Of a stretch of DNA of 64,000 nt, positions 1 through 13,700 are shown piece after piece. Where the stretch lies: positions 237,501 to 301,500 of the forward strand of contig CALSFV010000273.1 of assembly GCA_943737045.1 (NCBI GenBank), written 5' to 3'. Under the pieces are notes generated by a model. That model did not search any database, was not told where the DNA came from, and saw nothing but the letters and a program-made list of their open reading frames with translations. The position numbers were made by a program, and so were the translations under genes. How positions within the stretch are numbered: position 1 is the first letter of the stretch; each line of letters starts with the position of its first letter. This stretch comes from Parapristionchus giblindavisi. Taxonomy: Eukaryota; Nematoda; Chromadorea; Rhabditida; Diplogasteridae.

Positions 1-339
1 CATGGTTGAAAATGGCTGAAGTTGAAAATTTCATGTTGTCCCGAGACCAAATACTAGTTGCCTTTATATAAGTAGTGATCCAACTTTTGTCTTTCTCGAT
101 ACCGTAACCCGCACAACCATTTAATTGAATTTTGCTATAACATCGAAGGATACGGCAGCTAGAATACGAAGCTAGATTTTAGCTAGATTTTATTCTTGAA
201 ATTTTATTCAATTCTATTTTTTTGATTCACTCAATATATATATTGATTTCATGTTTCTCTACCATGCGATACAATACAGTTTTGGGAATATTTTATCGTT
301 TTGATGTGTCACTTCCCATTTTTGTTAGTAGAGAGGCTA

Positions 340-1460
340 GTGACGAACGCGGCGAGGTGCCTGAATATAGAAGATCAAAGATCAAACTACAATTAGATTG
401 AGATGAACGATCAAATTACCATTCCAGCACGGGACTTTCTTGACTTTTTTCCATTCGACTTTTTCTTTTTTTTCATTCGACCATTTCCCTCAATCGACTG
501 AAAGATCAAACATGAACTGTAAAGAAATCAAAGATCAACCTGGATTAGAGGAGAGGGTGGAGAGGGGGCCACTTGTTCTTCGTTCTCTGGACGGTCAGGC
601 TCTTGGCTAGGCGAATCCTCCTGAAAAAAAACATGGATATTGGGATGGTTTGATCTTTGATCTTAGATCTCTTACTTCAAGGCAGACAATAGAATCATCT
701 TCATCCAGGATCTAAAAGTAAAATATATAAATCAATCAGTCATCGACCAATTATTGTTTACATTGGAAATATATCTCGAATGAATCGAACCACATTCGGA
801 GACGATTTCGATTCAGAGTTTGACCAATTGTAAGGAAATCAAAGATCAACCTGGATTGAGTCCTGTGCACGAGAGGGCGTAGATGGGGCCACTTGTTCTC
901 CGTTCTCAGGACGATTAGACTCTTGGCTAGGCGAATTCTGCTGAAAATAACATGGATATTGGAATGTTTTAATCTTTTATCTTCGATCTCTTACTTCAAG
1001 GCAGACAATAGAATCATCTTTATCCAGGATCTAAAAGTAAAATGTATAAATCAATCAATAATCAAATATTGTTTGCCTTGGAAACAATATTTGATTATGA
1101 ATCGAACCACTCGGAGACGATTTCGATTCAGAGTTTGACTAAGCAAAGCAAAGATGAACCTGGATTGAATCCTGTGCATGAGAGGGTGGAGACAGGAGAG
1201 GGGGCAATTTTGGAGAGGGGGCCACTTGTTCTTCATTCTCTGGATGGTCAGGCTCTTGGCTAGGCGATTTCTCCTAAAAAACAACATAGATATTGGGATG
1301 TTTTGATCTTCAATCTTTGATCTCTTACTCCAGCGTAGTATTCAGATTCCACTTGATCCAGGAGCTGAAATTAAAATGTATAAATCAATCATTGTTTACC
1401 TCGGAAACATAGCTCGAATGAATCGAACCACTCGCAGAGGATTTTGATTCAGAGTTTTAA
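340..1460. repeat. Three imperfect tandem copies of a ~310-360 bp unit
   Basis: Units begin near 480, 840 and 1150. Each carries the same order of landmarks: a 'caacctggatt' start, a 'gggggccacttgttct' block, 'ctcttggctaggcga', a 'gatattggga' block, a GATCTTT heptamer and 'atccaggatctaaaag' or a diverged form. Short open frames cross it on both strands but none repeats as a conserved protein, so I read it as non-coding. The first 340 bases show nothing recognisable. Confidence 0.75.
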
Positions 1461-1949
1461 AAAAAGTTTAGTGCATTTGTATACACAACCTCTCCTACAG
1501 TAACATCTATACCTTAATGCCAGAACTGTGATTTCTGCGTGAAGGACGAGCAGAGGCTAGCTGATCATTCTTATTCAGAGAACCAGAAGATAGGTCACTC
1601 TTCTTAGAACGATTGACAGACTGAACATGGAGAATACTATATCAAGAATACTGTAGGCATACTGTATTATAAGACTACCGTAATCTTAAGTAAAATGACC
1701 GTACTTTGGATCTGCGTCTGGATTTTGATCGATTGCGATCGTCGTAGTGGACAGATCGATCACTCTCCAGGTCCTTAAATATATTACGGTAGGTAGATTA
1801 ATATCGATTGAATTTGACAACAAACCATGTCGATATAGACGGAAACAGTCGATTTCTGCAATGAATGAATATACCTATTATGCATAAACTTTGCTAGACT
1901 TCAGTAGTGACATTCTTACGATAACGGAATCAACCAATCACCAACTTTT

Positions 1950-2135
1950 TCCTATTGAGCTCTCACTTGTTTTCTTTGTCAGTATGCCTATTTCTTGTTT
2001 TGCATAGTTCAGAAACTAGAACGATCCCTTTTAAATATCGAATCAGCGCGGAGAAAGTCAGGCGGGTAGGTGAGAGGAAGAGGAGAGGTAATCGAGAGAG
2101 AGAGTGCAGGCACCCGTACATTTTATACGGACAGT
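1950..2135 (-). repeat. Dispersed repeat, inverted copy of 17.5-17.7 kb and 30.1-30.3 kb
   Basis: The segment containing 'gtccgtataaaatgta', 'gggtgcctg' and 'taactctcgattacctctcc' (read on the minus strand) recurs at about 17535-17735 and 30095-30310 on the plus strand. The latter two are the paired positions of the 14-36 kb duplication, so this copy is an independent dispersed member. No coding capacity or terminal repeats are evident. 1461-1949 and 2136-3055 hold nothing I can name. Confidence 0.6.
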
Positions 2136-3059
2136 ATTCATCATTCACTCTCACTCAATTTCATATCTATTCCTTATTGTCTCCTTTCACTCAAAACGAA
2201 TAATGACTATAAACAACGTTGACTGAAGACGCGCCCGTCGTTCAACATTTCATCTCTTCCTAAGATATTCTACATGCCACGAACTACAGTACCCATCAGG
2301 TCACAGTAATCTTACCTTTCGCCTGTCGGATTTGATTGCAATCTTAATAGAAGTCTGCCCCGGAAAATCAGAGCTGAAATAACATCGTTTTGTCTTCATT
2401 TTATTAATCGATTTCGTACTCAATAGATGAAGAATCGGGAGAACGATGACCTAAAATAAGTATTCATTGATATCCGACATTAACTGCAGTAACCAAGCTT
2501 ACTTGACATCTTGATAACGACTTGTATGAGCTAGTAGTGCCTAGATTAAGGTAGAATTAGAGTACGGTAGAATACCATAGAAAAGGGAACCAGACGAACC
2601 TTGAGAGGCTAAACGAGTAGGAAATATGGATGAATGAAAATAGAAGAAGTGGCACTTATATATGAGGGCAACCGCTTCGTTTCAATAAAATACGAAGAAT
2701 GGAGTGAACCATGATGTTTTGGTGTAATTAAAGAAGTTCACTGAGCTGTAGTGATAACGCAATCGAAGTACACTTTTTTTATGAAAATTGTCTGTACTTT
2801 AGTGGAAAGTCCTGTTCTTCCGAAACATTGTGAGAGTGGAAACACCACTAGGCCTGCACAGTCATCGGAATGGTTCTGACTCCGATTTCACGCTGTAGCT
2901 GGGTTACAACATCTGACCCCCAAAAATTTAAAGCTCAGCTTCTAGCTGTGATAACGAGCCGTTCTAAGTGCCAAAATGATGCTAGTGGCGAGTAATATTT
3001 ATCCCCAGATTATGCTAATCATAGCTCGTCAATCGCCCTCAGGCAATAAAAAATAATTG

Positions 3060-3510
3060 TTTTTCGAAGGATTGATTTTGAGGCCCTACCTTTCGAACGG
3101 CAACATTCTCTTGCAGACTAGGAAGTGACCTTATGATCTATATTAGAATTGAGAGGTTAGAGCGCGTAGCTCAGGGGTTAGTACTCACAGAGAAAATTCT
3201 CTTACAATATGTTCTGTTTTAAGAATTTGAATTCTTATAACAAAATATCAGAAATTGAATTTCTTACTTTTCAAGAGGATTTTTCGGTGATATTTCTTAT
3301 AATTAAGAAAACAAAAAGTAAGAAATTATAAATTTAAGTAAATTTTCTGTGTGAGTAGTCCGCGCTTGTAATCGCTGCACGCGGGTTCGATTCCCGTTTG
3401 CAATTTTCAATATATTTATCTTTCAAATTTGAAAATTCGCGCATTCCCTGAGGTTTGCGCAACAACGAACTTTGAGCTCGGAATACGGTATTCTAGGGTA
3501 CCTATAATTT
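3060..3510 (+). mobile_element. tRNA-headed SINE-like element, copy 1 (split by a MITE)
   Basis: After removing the insertion at 3184-3355, a tRNA-like stretch remains: 'gcgtagctcaggggttag' (A box), then 'gggttcgattcccg' (B box) and 'tttgcaattttc'. Sequence on both sides is shared with 38900-39140: upstream 'taggaagtg' and a 'tctatatta' block, downstream 'ttcaaat', 'cgcgc.ttccc', 'gaacttt' and 'gctcgga'. A conserved body attached to tRNA-type pol III boxes is the organisation of a tRNA-derived SINE. The acceptor stem does not pair well, so it is not called as a tRNA gene. Confidence 0.6.
3184..3355. mobile_element. TA-flanked MITE (Tc1/mariner-like) nested in the SINE
   Basis: Terminal inverted repeats CTCACAGAGAAAATT and AATTTTCTGTGTGAG are flanked on both sides by TA, the target of Tc1/mariner elements. 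It is 172 bp, AT-rich and non-coding. It splits the tRNA-like A box from the B box, which gives the order of events: SINE first, MITE second. Confidence 0.7.
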
Positions 3511-4231
3511 TTGTTAGGTATACTCCCTATCTCCATATACCCCAGGCTAACCGCCTCCCCCATTCCCCTATTCCCCTTTCCCCCTCTTCGACCCCTGAAC
3601 CCATTGCCCTTATGAATGATTTTTGCACCTTATTGCACTTTCTTTGTCTTAGAATTCCTTTTTCTTTCTTATCATCGTAATTTAATTAGTTTGCATTTTA
3701 TATAACTCCAAAATTTTCGTTCTTTTTTGTAGACCAAGAAAGCCTTTCCAGAACGAAGACTTTCAAATTAGCTCGGAGTATGACTTTAAGAGTGATATTT
3801 TCAAATTGTGATTTGTGCTAGTCATCTAGATTTGCATTACGAGTTGTCTTATTCTGCCTCTACTTATATCTCTAGTTTGTGCGCTCGACACACTAGTCTG
3901 TGCTTTGTGTGTTGTGTACTCATATGCTTGTGCACGCTGTCTCTATCTCTTCCCATATGTCTCTATCTATTTCTCCTTCTATCTCTCACCCTTTCTCTGA
4001 CCAACAAACCATTTATGTTATCTATAGCCTGAGATTCATGATGACATTCTCCTCAAATATATAAAGGAGGAGTTGATGAAACAAATCCACCATTTCGAAA
4101 ACGAATTCGCTCACTTTGACTATATTTATTTACTTTAAAATTTGTTAGAAAGGTTGTGTTGTTATATTTTTGTATATCTTAAACAATGTTTACCGTCTTT
4201 GTTGATCATTCAATGCATTTCTCTTTTTTTT

Positions 4232-4251
4232 TTGGGGGGGGGGGGGGGGGC
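4232..4251 (+). repeat. Poly-T followed by a run of ~18 G
   Basis: A T-run passes directly into an unbroken G-run of about 18 bases. The surrounding 3.5-5.2 kb is pyrimidine-rich and holds no gene I can support. Short open frames there are low-complexity and have no splice-site framing. Confidence 0.8.
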
Positions 4252-5212
4252 TACCAATTCCTTCAAGAGTCACGGAAGTCACTATTGTCCGTATATAATG
4301 TTCTTGTGGAGAACCATTGCTAATACCTGCTAAATACAGAAATCTAAACTAAAAAAGTACCGAAAAAGTATCGAAAAATCAATAAATCAAAATTCAAAAA
4401 GCGAAAAAAAAGCATTGCGTATGGTGTTTGCAAATCGTTGCAAAAATTCTTAAAAGTACACCCGAACTATTTTTACTCCCCGCTTTAGTATAGCTCTTTC
4501 ATAGGCGCACAAAGTGGGGAGAAAAGCATTACTAGAGAGCACGTTAGAGATAGTCGAGAGAGCCCGCTAGAGGTAGAAGAGAGTCAGACAACGAGACTGT
4601 TTTGAAAACATGATAATGGTTGGAAATCGTTATAACATCATGTCTAAGGCCACTTCAATGTATTAGCCATGTTTCTATACTACTTTTACGTGTAAACAAC
4701 TCGCCATGTGCGCGTGTAACCTTGGCTAGTCTCTACATAAGTGTTCCACTTTCCTTCCTACCTATGTACCTGTCTTTCATTCACTCTATCCTTTGGCCGA
4801 CCTACTTATAGGCTGATTTGACGACATTTCGAATGAGTCAATTTCTCTAGAATGTCTTTGGATACTGAAATACGATCTTTTTATGTTTCCTTCCCTTGTA
4901 TCTCACTCATCACAATCACTGATCTAGAAAACATCAACCATCGACCAACTAGAATTGTTTTTAAACCCATGTATATCGTTGTATTTTGCGTAATCTGGAT
5001 GCAAAGCCCCTGTATCAATCATGCGTTATTATTCATATAGATATGCCGTTATCTTTCTGATGTACCGTTATCTTTCTGATATGCCGTTATCTTTCTTTCT
5101 CTTTCTCCTTCATTTCATTTTTTTTCCTCGACGAACCAAGTTTATTTCTGAGCTTTTTGTTTATTGATTTTACCACTTACAGTTTTCACTCTAATTCCAT
5201 TCACCAAATAAT

Positions 5213-6458
5213 ATGTCTGGATTGAAGTTGTACTATTTCGCAATTCGAGGTATGTGGTCGTTAATCTTTGATCTTTGATACTTGAAATATATAATCAAGA
5301 AATAAGTAATAAAAAGGATAAAGTATTATTATTATGCTAATTTGCCACCGCATTGCGAGGACTCTAGCAGACGAAGAAAATAAAAGAGATCTGTACCAGA
5401 ACTCTTCACAAATAACCTTATGATATGGCTTTAAACCGAAATCTTTGATCTTTGATCTCTAGGTCTGGCTGAGCCCGTGCGAATGCTTCTGATTGACAAT
5501 CAGATCAAATTCGAGGACATTCAATTCCTTAAGGATGATCAGTGGTTTGCGATGAAGGACAAATTCGTAAGTAGTTTGATCTTTGAACTTTAGAAATGAT
5601 CTTTGGTCTATAACTCTATCTAATATGATCATTCTGTCAGGTATTTGGTCAAGTTCCCTGTCTGAAGGAGGGCGACTTCGAGGTTCCCCAATCAGGCGCT
5701 ATCCTGAGACATCTCGCGAGAAAGTACAGTGAGTTGTATTCTGTATTTTGAATTTATCCTTGTAATGCATAAATCAATATTATTAAAACCACCTTCAAGC
5801 TTCGTATGCATACTGCCTCATGTTATTCAGTTAAGGTTCAAGGTCTAGTGGAGTGGTTGTAATATTTTGAACGGTTTCTTAACATTAATCTTTGATCTTT
5901 TATCAGATTTGGCCGGAGAAACCGAAGAAGAGAAGACATTCGCCGACTTCTTCGCAGAAGGAATAAAGGACTTGCACTCAAAATACACTACAATGATCTA
6001 CCGTGAATATGTGAGGACTTGTTTGTGAACTGTCTTTGAAATTTGTTCTTTGATCTTTATCCAATTATATTTGATCTTTGATCTTTAGCCATTTATATTT
6101 GATCTTTGATCTTTGATGTTCTTAGGAGAAGAAGGATGAGTTCCTCGCAACCACCTACCCCACAGAGTTGGCGCGTATCGAGCGTCTTCTAAAGAAGCAC
6201 GCCAATGGCGAGAAGTTCGTTCTCGGAGATAAGGTTGGCACATTAGCGGTGTCATTCTATAATTGAATATTATTGCAGATCAGTTACGCCGACTACATGT
6301 TGTTCGAGGAGCTCGACATTGCGCTCATCCTCTCCAAGACTGCCCTTGACGCATGTCCGGTGTTGAAGGCGTACCACGCGCGTTTCGCTGCTCGTCCGAA
6401 TCTCCTAGCATACCTCGCCGCACGCAAGCTTCCCGTGAACAACAACGGCAAGCAGTAG
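5213..6458 (+). CDS. Glutathione S-transferase, pi/sigma-like, six exons
   Basis: Cytosolic enzyme conjugating glutathione to electrophiles. Exons read 5213-5249, 5463-5566, 5641-5728, 5907-6010, 6126-6233 and 6279-6458; all junctions keep frame with GT-AG ends, giving about 206 aa. The N-terminal thioredoxin fold starts with LKLYYFAIRGLAEPVRM, where the Tyr is the family's catalytic position. It has the conserved cis-Pro segment GQVPCL and the glutathione-binding PQSGAILRHLARKY. The helical C-terminal domain holds DLHSKYTTMIY and KISYADYMLFEELD. The end PVNNNGKQ resembles the PVNGNGKQ end recalled from nematode pi-class GSTs. An acceptor-like 'ccacttacag' at 5182 just before the ATG could take a spliced leader. 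AATAAA lies at 6512. Introns carry GATCTTT heptamers. It appears intact; the class is inferred, the family is secure. Confidence 0.93.
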
Positions 6459-7041
6459 AGTGCCGTAATTCTTTGTTATTCTACACTATCCGTCACTTTC
6501 ATGATAATAATAATAAATATTTATTTCCTTATGCGATACATTAAACAGATGAACGAAATTTGATAGATGGAAAATAAATAAATTAATAAGGGAATGCTTA
6601 TAGTTGCAATAACTGGATCACAGCGTTGGGGGGGGTGTGATATGGGAATTTGAATGGGGTTTTAAAGGGGGAACTCTACCATGACACCATGAAATACATA
6701 CATAAATACATATTTATCCTATCAGCACAATAAATGCAGAGGGGGCCAAAACAGGGGGAATCTTCTTATCCTCAAGATTTATCCTTTCGTCTCTGAGAGA
6801 ATTCATCTCCATTCAAGAAAACGTCAGCATATGAAACTTGATTAGAATAGTCGAATAACCCACGAAAACTAGACGTTTCTCGTCCGATCGGCCTGCTTGA
6901 CAAGATGGAAGTACCGCTCCTGACTTTCCAAGGTCTACTAGGAGGGGACTCAACTGTTGGTCCTCTTCTCTTGATGGAATAGGCGAGAGTGGAGAGATAA
7001 TAGTACAACCGACCGAACCGCAGAGAGAAAGGCAGAAGAAT

Positions 7042-7140
7042 AATTTGTATATATTTATTATTTATATATTTTTTATTTATACCATGAAATATATAAATAA
7101 AAAATATATAAATAATAAATATATATATACAAAATTCAAA
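7042..7140. repeat. AT-rich inverted repeat, ~45 bp arms
   Basis: The stretch 'tatatatttattatttata' and its complement face each other around 'accatgaaat', forming a long A/T hairpin. It lies in the 6460-7740 intergenic interval, which is otherwise featureless apart from a 'atttatcctatcagcacaat' block near 6712 that recurs near 10599. Confidence 0.65.
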
Positions 7141-7742
7141 AAATATATAAAAAAATATAATAATGCGCTCCTCATATCCATTCTCATACAGTGACACCGT
7201 ATAACAATTTTACCGTACTAATTACTCTTCTGGTAATGCTTTATCACTACAGTTAATCAGTAATATTGGAAAACAGTTACAAAGTCATTATGGCACGGAA
7301 TAATATCATTGAAAGTTAGATCTATGTATGTAAAACCAGGTGCAAATACTGTAACTACTGTATGACTAGTGCTTACCAATTATCGAATTGGTTTATTTTA
7401 TTTCGAGTGGACCTATCGGCTTCCTCGCTAACACTATTTCAACTTTATCGATCAATCTCTTTTGTAATTCTCACTGTGTGAGGGATTGAAGCTCGATGCA
7501 CTGTTTTTTGGTACTTTCAAGTTGATGATTGATAATGGCTACCTCCACTGATAAATAATATCTTACCGAATGTACGACGCATAACTCCAAAAAATTCAAT
7601 TCTAAAGTGTATTTTAACATTTCGATTTCCATATTTAGAAAAAAAATCACAACCACATGATCACATCACAAATGACGCTCTCCATTCTTTTCCATTTCAT
7701 TCGTGCTCTAGTCATTTCTACTGTTCGGTCGCTTCTCTTACC

Positions 7743-10700
7743 ATGTCGTCAGATGCTCCAAATAAAACTCCCGATCCAACACCGGACAAGGCTCCCACTG
7801 CATCTGGAGCTCAGATCACCGCAACTACAGATCAGGCCAAGATCACCTACCCTAGCCCAGCAGTTACCGTACCCCCCGCTACAGCGCGTACTGTACCCAC
7901 CGATTCGCCCAAGCAAGAGGACCCTAAACCGACTCCCGCTACCGGTCATGATAACGTAATCGACATACAAGTGGAGGCAACAAATCCTGCAGATTCGCTG
8001 ATGTTACAGCCTGATAGGCAACCTTCACTGCTTGCGATCTCGCCCACGGATTCAGATTCAACTTCATCGACCCATCTTTTGCCACCATCAAGTCGAAGAA
8101 AAAAACGTGCGAAGCGACAGGCAAGATAAAAATTGGGAAAAATAATAAAGAATTTCGTTCTGATTATTTCTCTTCGCTCTTTCTTTTGTGAGTATTCTCC
8201 CCCTTATCCAATTGGTGCCCTTAAAAATATTGCGCAATCGGCACTACTTCAGAATAGGGTACCAGAACTCCGGGCAAGTCCAAAAGGACATGAAAAATGA
8301 AATAAACACAAGAGAAATGATGTTTATATTAGGCAATTATACTATTATTTTGGACTGGTACCCTATTCTGAAGTAGTGCCGCGCAATCGAAATACTGCGG
8401 CTTTAAACTATGCGTTGTTTATTAGTCTTTGGTACCTACGTTACTTGTCCTTCGTCTCGGAATATAATACGATTTTGCGTGGTGGAGTGCGAACGCGATT
8501 CCTTACGGCGTATTTATTTATTACATAAATTAATTAAAATTAAATTCATTTAAAATAAATAAATGAACTCTTCACTTTTCAGTCATCTTTCGTACCTATT
8601 CAACTAACGGCTGGACTCAGTTTTGATAAGGTGGCTCCAGAGGAGTTCGACAATGAGATGTTCGTTATTTAATCATGAGATTCAAATTTCGTGATCTCAA
8701 AAATTCATTTTCAGGGCGCCCACGACCGCTGCAAATACGTTGACGAACATTCGCAGTTTCATGCCGAGCTTTTCGGATATCTCGAGTGCCGTGTCTACGG
8801 TATGAACCAAAGATCAAAGATCAAATATGAAAGATCAAAGATCAAAGAAACGTTATTTGTTCAAGTTGCAAAAAAAGAAGTTAAATCGGAGACAACTCTT
8901 GGTTTAACACAATCAATCGCAGTCTTTTTCGTGACATTTGAATGTACGACATTCCTTGAGATTTATCATATTCTTGATTCCTTATATTCGAAAGATCGTG
9001 GAGCTGATTGAAATATATAAAATTAGCGTAATCTGAGAATACCACAATCACAGGCGTCCAAGTCGGTCTCTGATCTCTCCATCGCCGTAGCGAACACTGC
9101 TCAGAAGGGTCCGTTTGCTCGTACACAGTATTTTTTAGGATATTCTAAAATGATCAAAGATCATTTTTTATAGTTTCGGACAACTCTAAGAGCGCCTATA
9201 AATCTGCAGTCGAGATGAAGCAGGCAGTGACTGAAAAGGGTACATAGAATCAACCAATTTAAAAAATATATCAATAAAAATAATGTTTTTAAAGCCGCTG
9301 CGGCTTCCCTTGCCGCCTCTGAGACCGCCCTAGCGGTATCTGCCACCATTACCGACGTCTCTGAGAAAGGTTGATCTTTGATCTTTGATCTTTTCTCCTA
9401 TGATGCTATTGTGGCACATAAACAAGATTTTATGTGAAATAAAACGAATAACATATTTCACCTGTACTTTTTAAGTTTCGGCCGCATCGAAGAAAGTGTC
9501 GGAGACTGCAAAGGCTGTATCCGCGACGCTCTATGATGTCAAAGACAAAGGTATCAATACTGAAATACTAATTAAATTGGTTTATATATATATATATATG
9601 AGGCCGTTTGTGTAAGAGTCGGGCAAATCTGGGAGAGGGTTGGCACAGGCCAAAAATTTCAATGCCCTCAAAACTTGTGTATAGGGGTTATCGACCTCGC
9701 TGATGAAGATGTGCATAGTCATTTTGGCTCCAGTGGTCCCGCAACGCCTGGGCGGGATTACGGTAACATCACGTTTTCAAGTCGTTCTCGGTCCATGGTT
9801 GAGCTAGAGGTATGAAAATTGGGCTCCTGGGTCAGAATTCGATGGCGATGATGGCTGTCTACATCATTAGTTTTGAAAAGTTTTCAAAAGGTTGATTAGT
9901 GGAAATTTTGATGGACCCGGATGCGGGCATAGCGAGTATGACAGTTCGAACCGGCGTGACGAGAGGATTCCAATGATGTATTATGAGCCCATACGTGTTG
10001 CCATCTCAATATTGCCTCGATATAGTGAGCTGCAAAATCACGAGGAGTTGTCTGCGTCTCTCTATTCCGCGCGCTCTCTCGGCACTCTCTCATTTCGCCG
10101 CGCTCTCTCGAGAGTGTGAGAGAGCGCGCGGAATTGAGAGAGTCCTCTTTTTTACCTCTTTCGCAGCTCACTATATCGAGGCAATATTGAGATGGCAATG
10201 TACGTATGGGCTCATAATACATCATTGGAATCCTCTCGTCACGCCGGTTCGAACTGTCATACTCGCTATGCCCGCATCCGTGTCCATCAAAATTTCCACT
10301 AATCAACCTTTTGAAAACATTTAAAAACTAATGATGTAGACAGCCATCATCGCCATCGAATTCTGACCCAGGAGCCCAATTTTCATACCTCCAGCTCAAC
10401 CATGGACCGAGAACGACTTGAAAACGTGATGTTACCGTAATCCGTCCCAGGCATTGCGGGACCACTGGGGCCAAAATAACTATGTCCATCTTCATCAGCG
10501 GGGTCGATAACCCCTATACACAAGTTTTGAGGGTATTAAAATTTTTGGCCTGTGCCAACCCTTGTTCGACTCTTACACAAACGGCCTCATATATATATAT
10601 TTATCCTATCAGCACAATAAATTCAGAGGGGGCAGAGGGGGAAAATTGGTTTAATTAACATTAATTGTTTGGTGTAATTACTTGATTTGTTAATATTTTA

Positions 10701-13700
10701 TTGGTCTAAGTAATACTAATTAAAATACTAATTAAATACTAATCAAATAAAATACTAATTAAATACTAATTAATACTAATTACATTGTAAAGTGAATTTC
10801 AATTGTTCTAGCCGTCGAAACGACCCATATCGCTATGGAAACTGCGAAGAGTGCAAAACAGAAATTCGACGAGGCCTCTCAAGTTGCTAGCGAAACTGCT
10901 ACTGCTGTGTCACACTCAGGTATAATACAATATAACGGGCACCAAGCATAACAGGGCAAACTTAGTTTATGGATTCGGAGGCCATCTACATTTCGCCCAG
11001 ATTCCAAAAGCCCAAAATATATTTGCCCAAAATGCGAAATTCTTTTTGAGTGATATTCTTTTTGAGCTATTTTTTTGGGTGAATTTCTTTTTGGGCGAAC
11101 TTCTTTTTGGGCGAACTTCTTTTTGGGCGAATTTCTTTTTAGGCGAATTTCTTTTTGGGCGATTTCCTTTTTGAGCGAATTTCTTTTTGGGCGATTTTCT
11201 TTTTGAGCGATTTTCTTTTCAGGCGAATTTCTTTTTAGGCGAATTTCTTTTTGGGAAAAGTTTTTGGGCGAATTTCTTTTTGGGGCATTTGGTAGGTTGC
11301 GCGGCCGAGGGGTAAATAGCATTTTGGGCGAATTCCTTCGTGGGCATTATGTAGTATCCCGATTCGGAGGGCTATCAGATTCGACCTTCGATCCACTCCA
11401 TTTTGAGACACTGAATCATTGGGAAAAATATATAGATAACCCTCAAAGAGGTCTATCGATATTTCATCATCAATTTGCTTGATTCTTTTATGTTGTTGTT
11501 CTCTGTTCGGTGGGATAAGAACTAACGTACCGCTCATGACAGAGACAAACGCAAAGACAGCAATCTTACAGTAACCCTGTTGTAATCCATTCAAATGTGG
11601 CAGCTCTCACAACGATAATTACAGTGTCATCGGCCGTCGAAACGGCAACCAATCTCTCGAAGAACGTCGTGGACACGGCTACAGTAGTGTCTAAGACCGT
11701 TTCCGACAACTACAAGAGAGGCAATCAATCAATAAAATGTTAAATCAATCAATAGATACAGTTTCAGCAGCCGAAGTATCTCAAACTGTTGTCAATACGG
11801 CAGCAGCGGTTGGTGAATCCGTGTCTGGCAACATCAAGAAGGGTACAGTATCGGGTCGTCGATAATTCGATCTTTGATCTTTGATCTTTGATCTTTGCAG
11901 CAACAGAAGTGTCCATTGCTGCGTATGAGACCGCGGCTCCCGTCGTTTCGGCTGTTTCTCACGGAGTTGCAGTTGCAGCTCATTCTGGTCTAATTCAATC
12001 GATAATATATTTTCTAATCGATAAATCTACAGTATCCGATGTCGCTTCGGGACTAGCCAAATCATCTTCTTCAACTCTATCTCTGACCGATAAGCCTGAA
12101 TCTGAGAAGGGTAGGCAGTGTACCTTCGGGTATACGGTAGTTAAATCAATTTTCCAGATGTCATTTCCGATCCTCCAACCGCTTCTACGGGCCTTCAGCA
12201 TCTGTTAGGTGCGATGAAAATGTTTGCAAAAGATTTGGATTCTGACCGGGTTCGAAGTTTGCAGGTGCGGTCACTCAATCGACCACGTTGAGCAATCTCT
12301 CTCACAGTCTATCGTCGTTCTTCTCATCGTCTTCGACTACTCCTGGTACTTATTTTTAGAATTTCTCCGATTTTATTGTCTATATTTTTTATACATTTTT
12401 TATTATTACTCTGTTGAGATGGAGCCACTATTGCCAACAACTCTCCACCATTTTTCATGTTCTATTATTGCCCACTCCCATGACCATTTTCCTGCTGCCT
12501 TTAACCGATTAGCCGAAAACGCGACGGACCACCATAAACATATTCTCTCTTGAATTGAATAAGAAGTATAAGAAAAAAAAGTTATTATTATTATTATTGT
12601 AATTAAAAATATTTAAACATATTCAATTAAGCCTCGTCTACCTCTGCTTCTCCCAGTAAAGCAGATCGCCACGCCGACAGGGAACTCATTTCTCTCACGG
12701 ACATTTGCCCTCGTATGTTCAAAGATCAAAGATCACCTTATCTAATTCGAGAATTCAGATCTTGTGGCACGCCCTGAGGCATCGTACATCTCTGACAATG
12801 TGAGTAAATCGATCCTTGATCTCTGAATAGTGATCTTTGATCCTTGATCTTTGATCTTTGATCTTTAGGATGACGATTTGGATAACAACACGGATGGAGG
12901 TCCAAGTCGCTGTGCGATTGTCGGAGAGAATATTAATGTATACGATTGCGACATAGAGGGAGTGTAAGTTTTTAAAATAAAATATATTTTCTAAACGTTT
13001 TGGCAACGCTCTGTCGTAAGCAAAGAAAGCGAGAGAGCGTCGCCAGAGCGGAGAGCTTTAAACTAGCTCGGGTGTGTTTTTAATAATGATGGGTAACATT
13101 ATGTCATTTAAGCTACGCTCAATCGCAGGGAACAAACTCTTACGAATCAGTAGTCGTTATGGAGAAGGCCAAGATACCGTCGAAGACTGTCAGAAAATAT
13201 CGATTGATCTATTAGTTCATCGATTTATTGATTTTCAGGTCAAACATCCTGAGCTCGGTACGGTCCGTAGGGCGCAGGCTACTACACTGGCTAGCTCGAG
13301 CAAGCCGGCTCAGAGAGTTGAAGGTTTGTTGATAATACTCTCATTAGATAATCGATGAATATTTTTGTGTAAGTGATTTTTTCATTAAACTCCATACAAG
13401 ATTTTGAACTTTTAAATGTGGAGAATCCGAGAAGAATGGAGATTTTGAAGTGAATAGAAAAACGCGATGTCAAAGGGAGAGTGATCTCTCTCAATGGTCT
13501 CTTCAGTGCTCACACTATCTTCTGTTCTCTAACAACGAGTGAGCGTAGAGCGTTGAAGAGACCGTTGACAAAGGTGTCATCCCCTTTAAACGAAAATTTG
13601 TAGAATGGCAACTACGTGCACTTGAGAAGCTGGGAGAGAAAGCAGATGAGGTTCCTCCAGTATACTCGAGACATCTCAATAGACTAGGAGATAGGTAAAC

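Noticed and set aside
9896..10324. 113-136 aa open frames in the foldback element
   Set aside because: Both strands encode near-identical frames because of the inverted arms.
10879..11322. 147-aa Lys/Pro/Glu-rich minus-strand frame
   Set aside because: It is the translation of an 18-bp intronic tandem repeat and overlaps a real exon in antisense.
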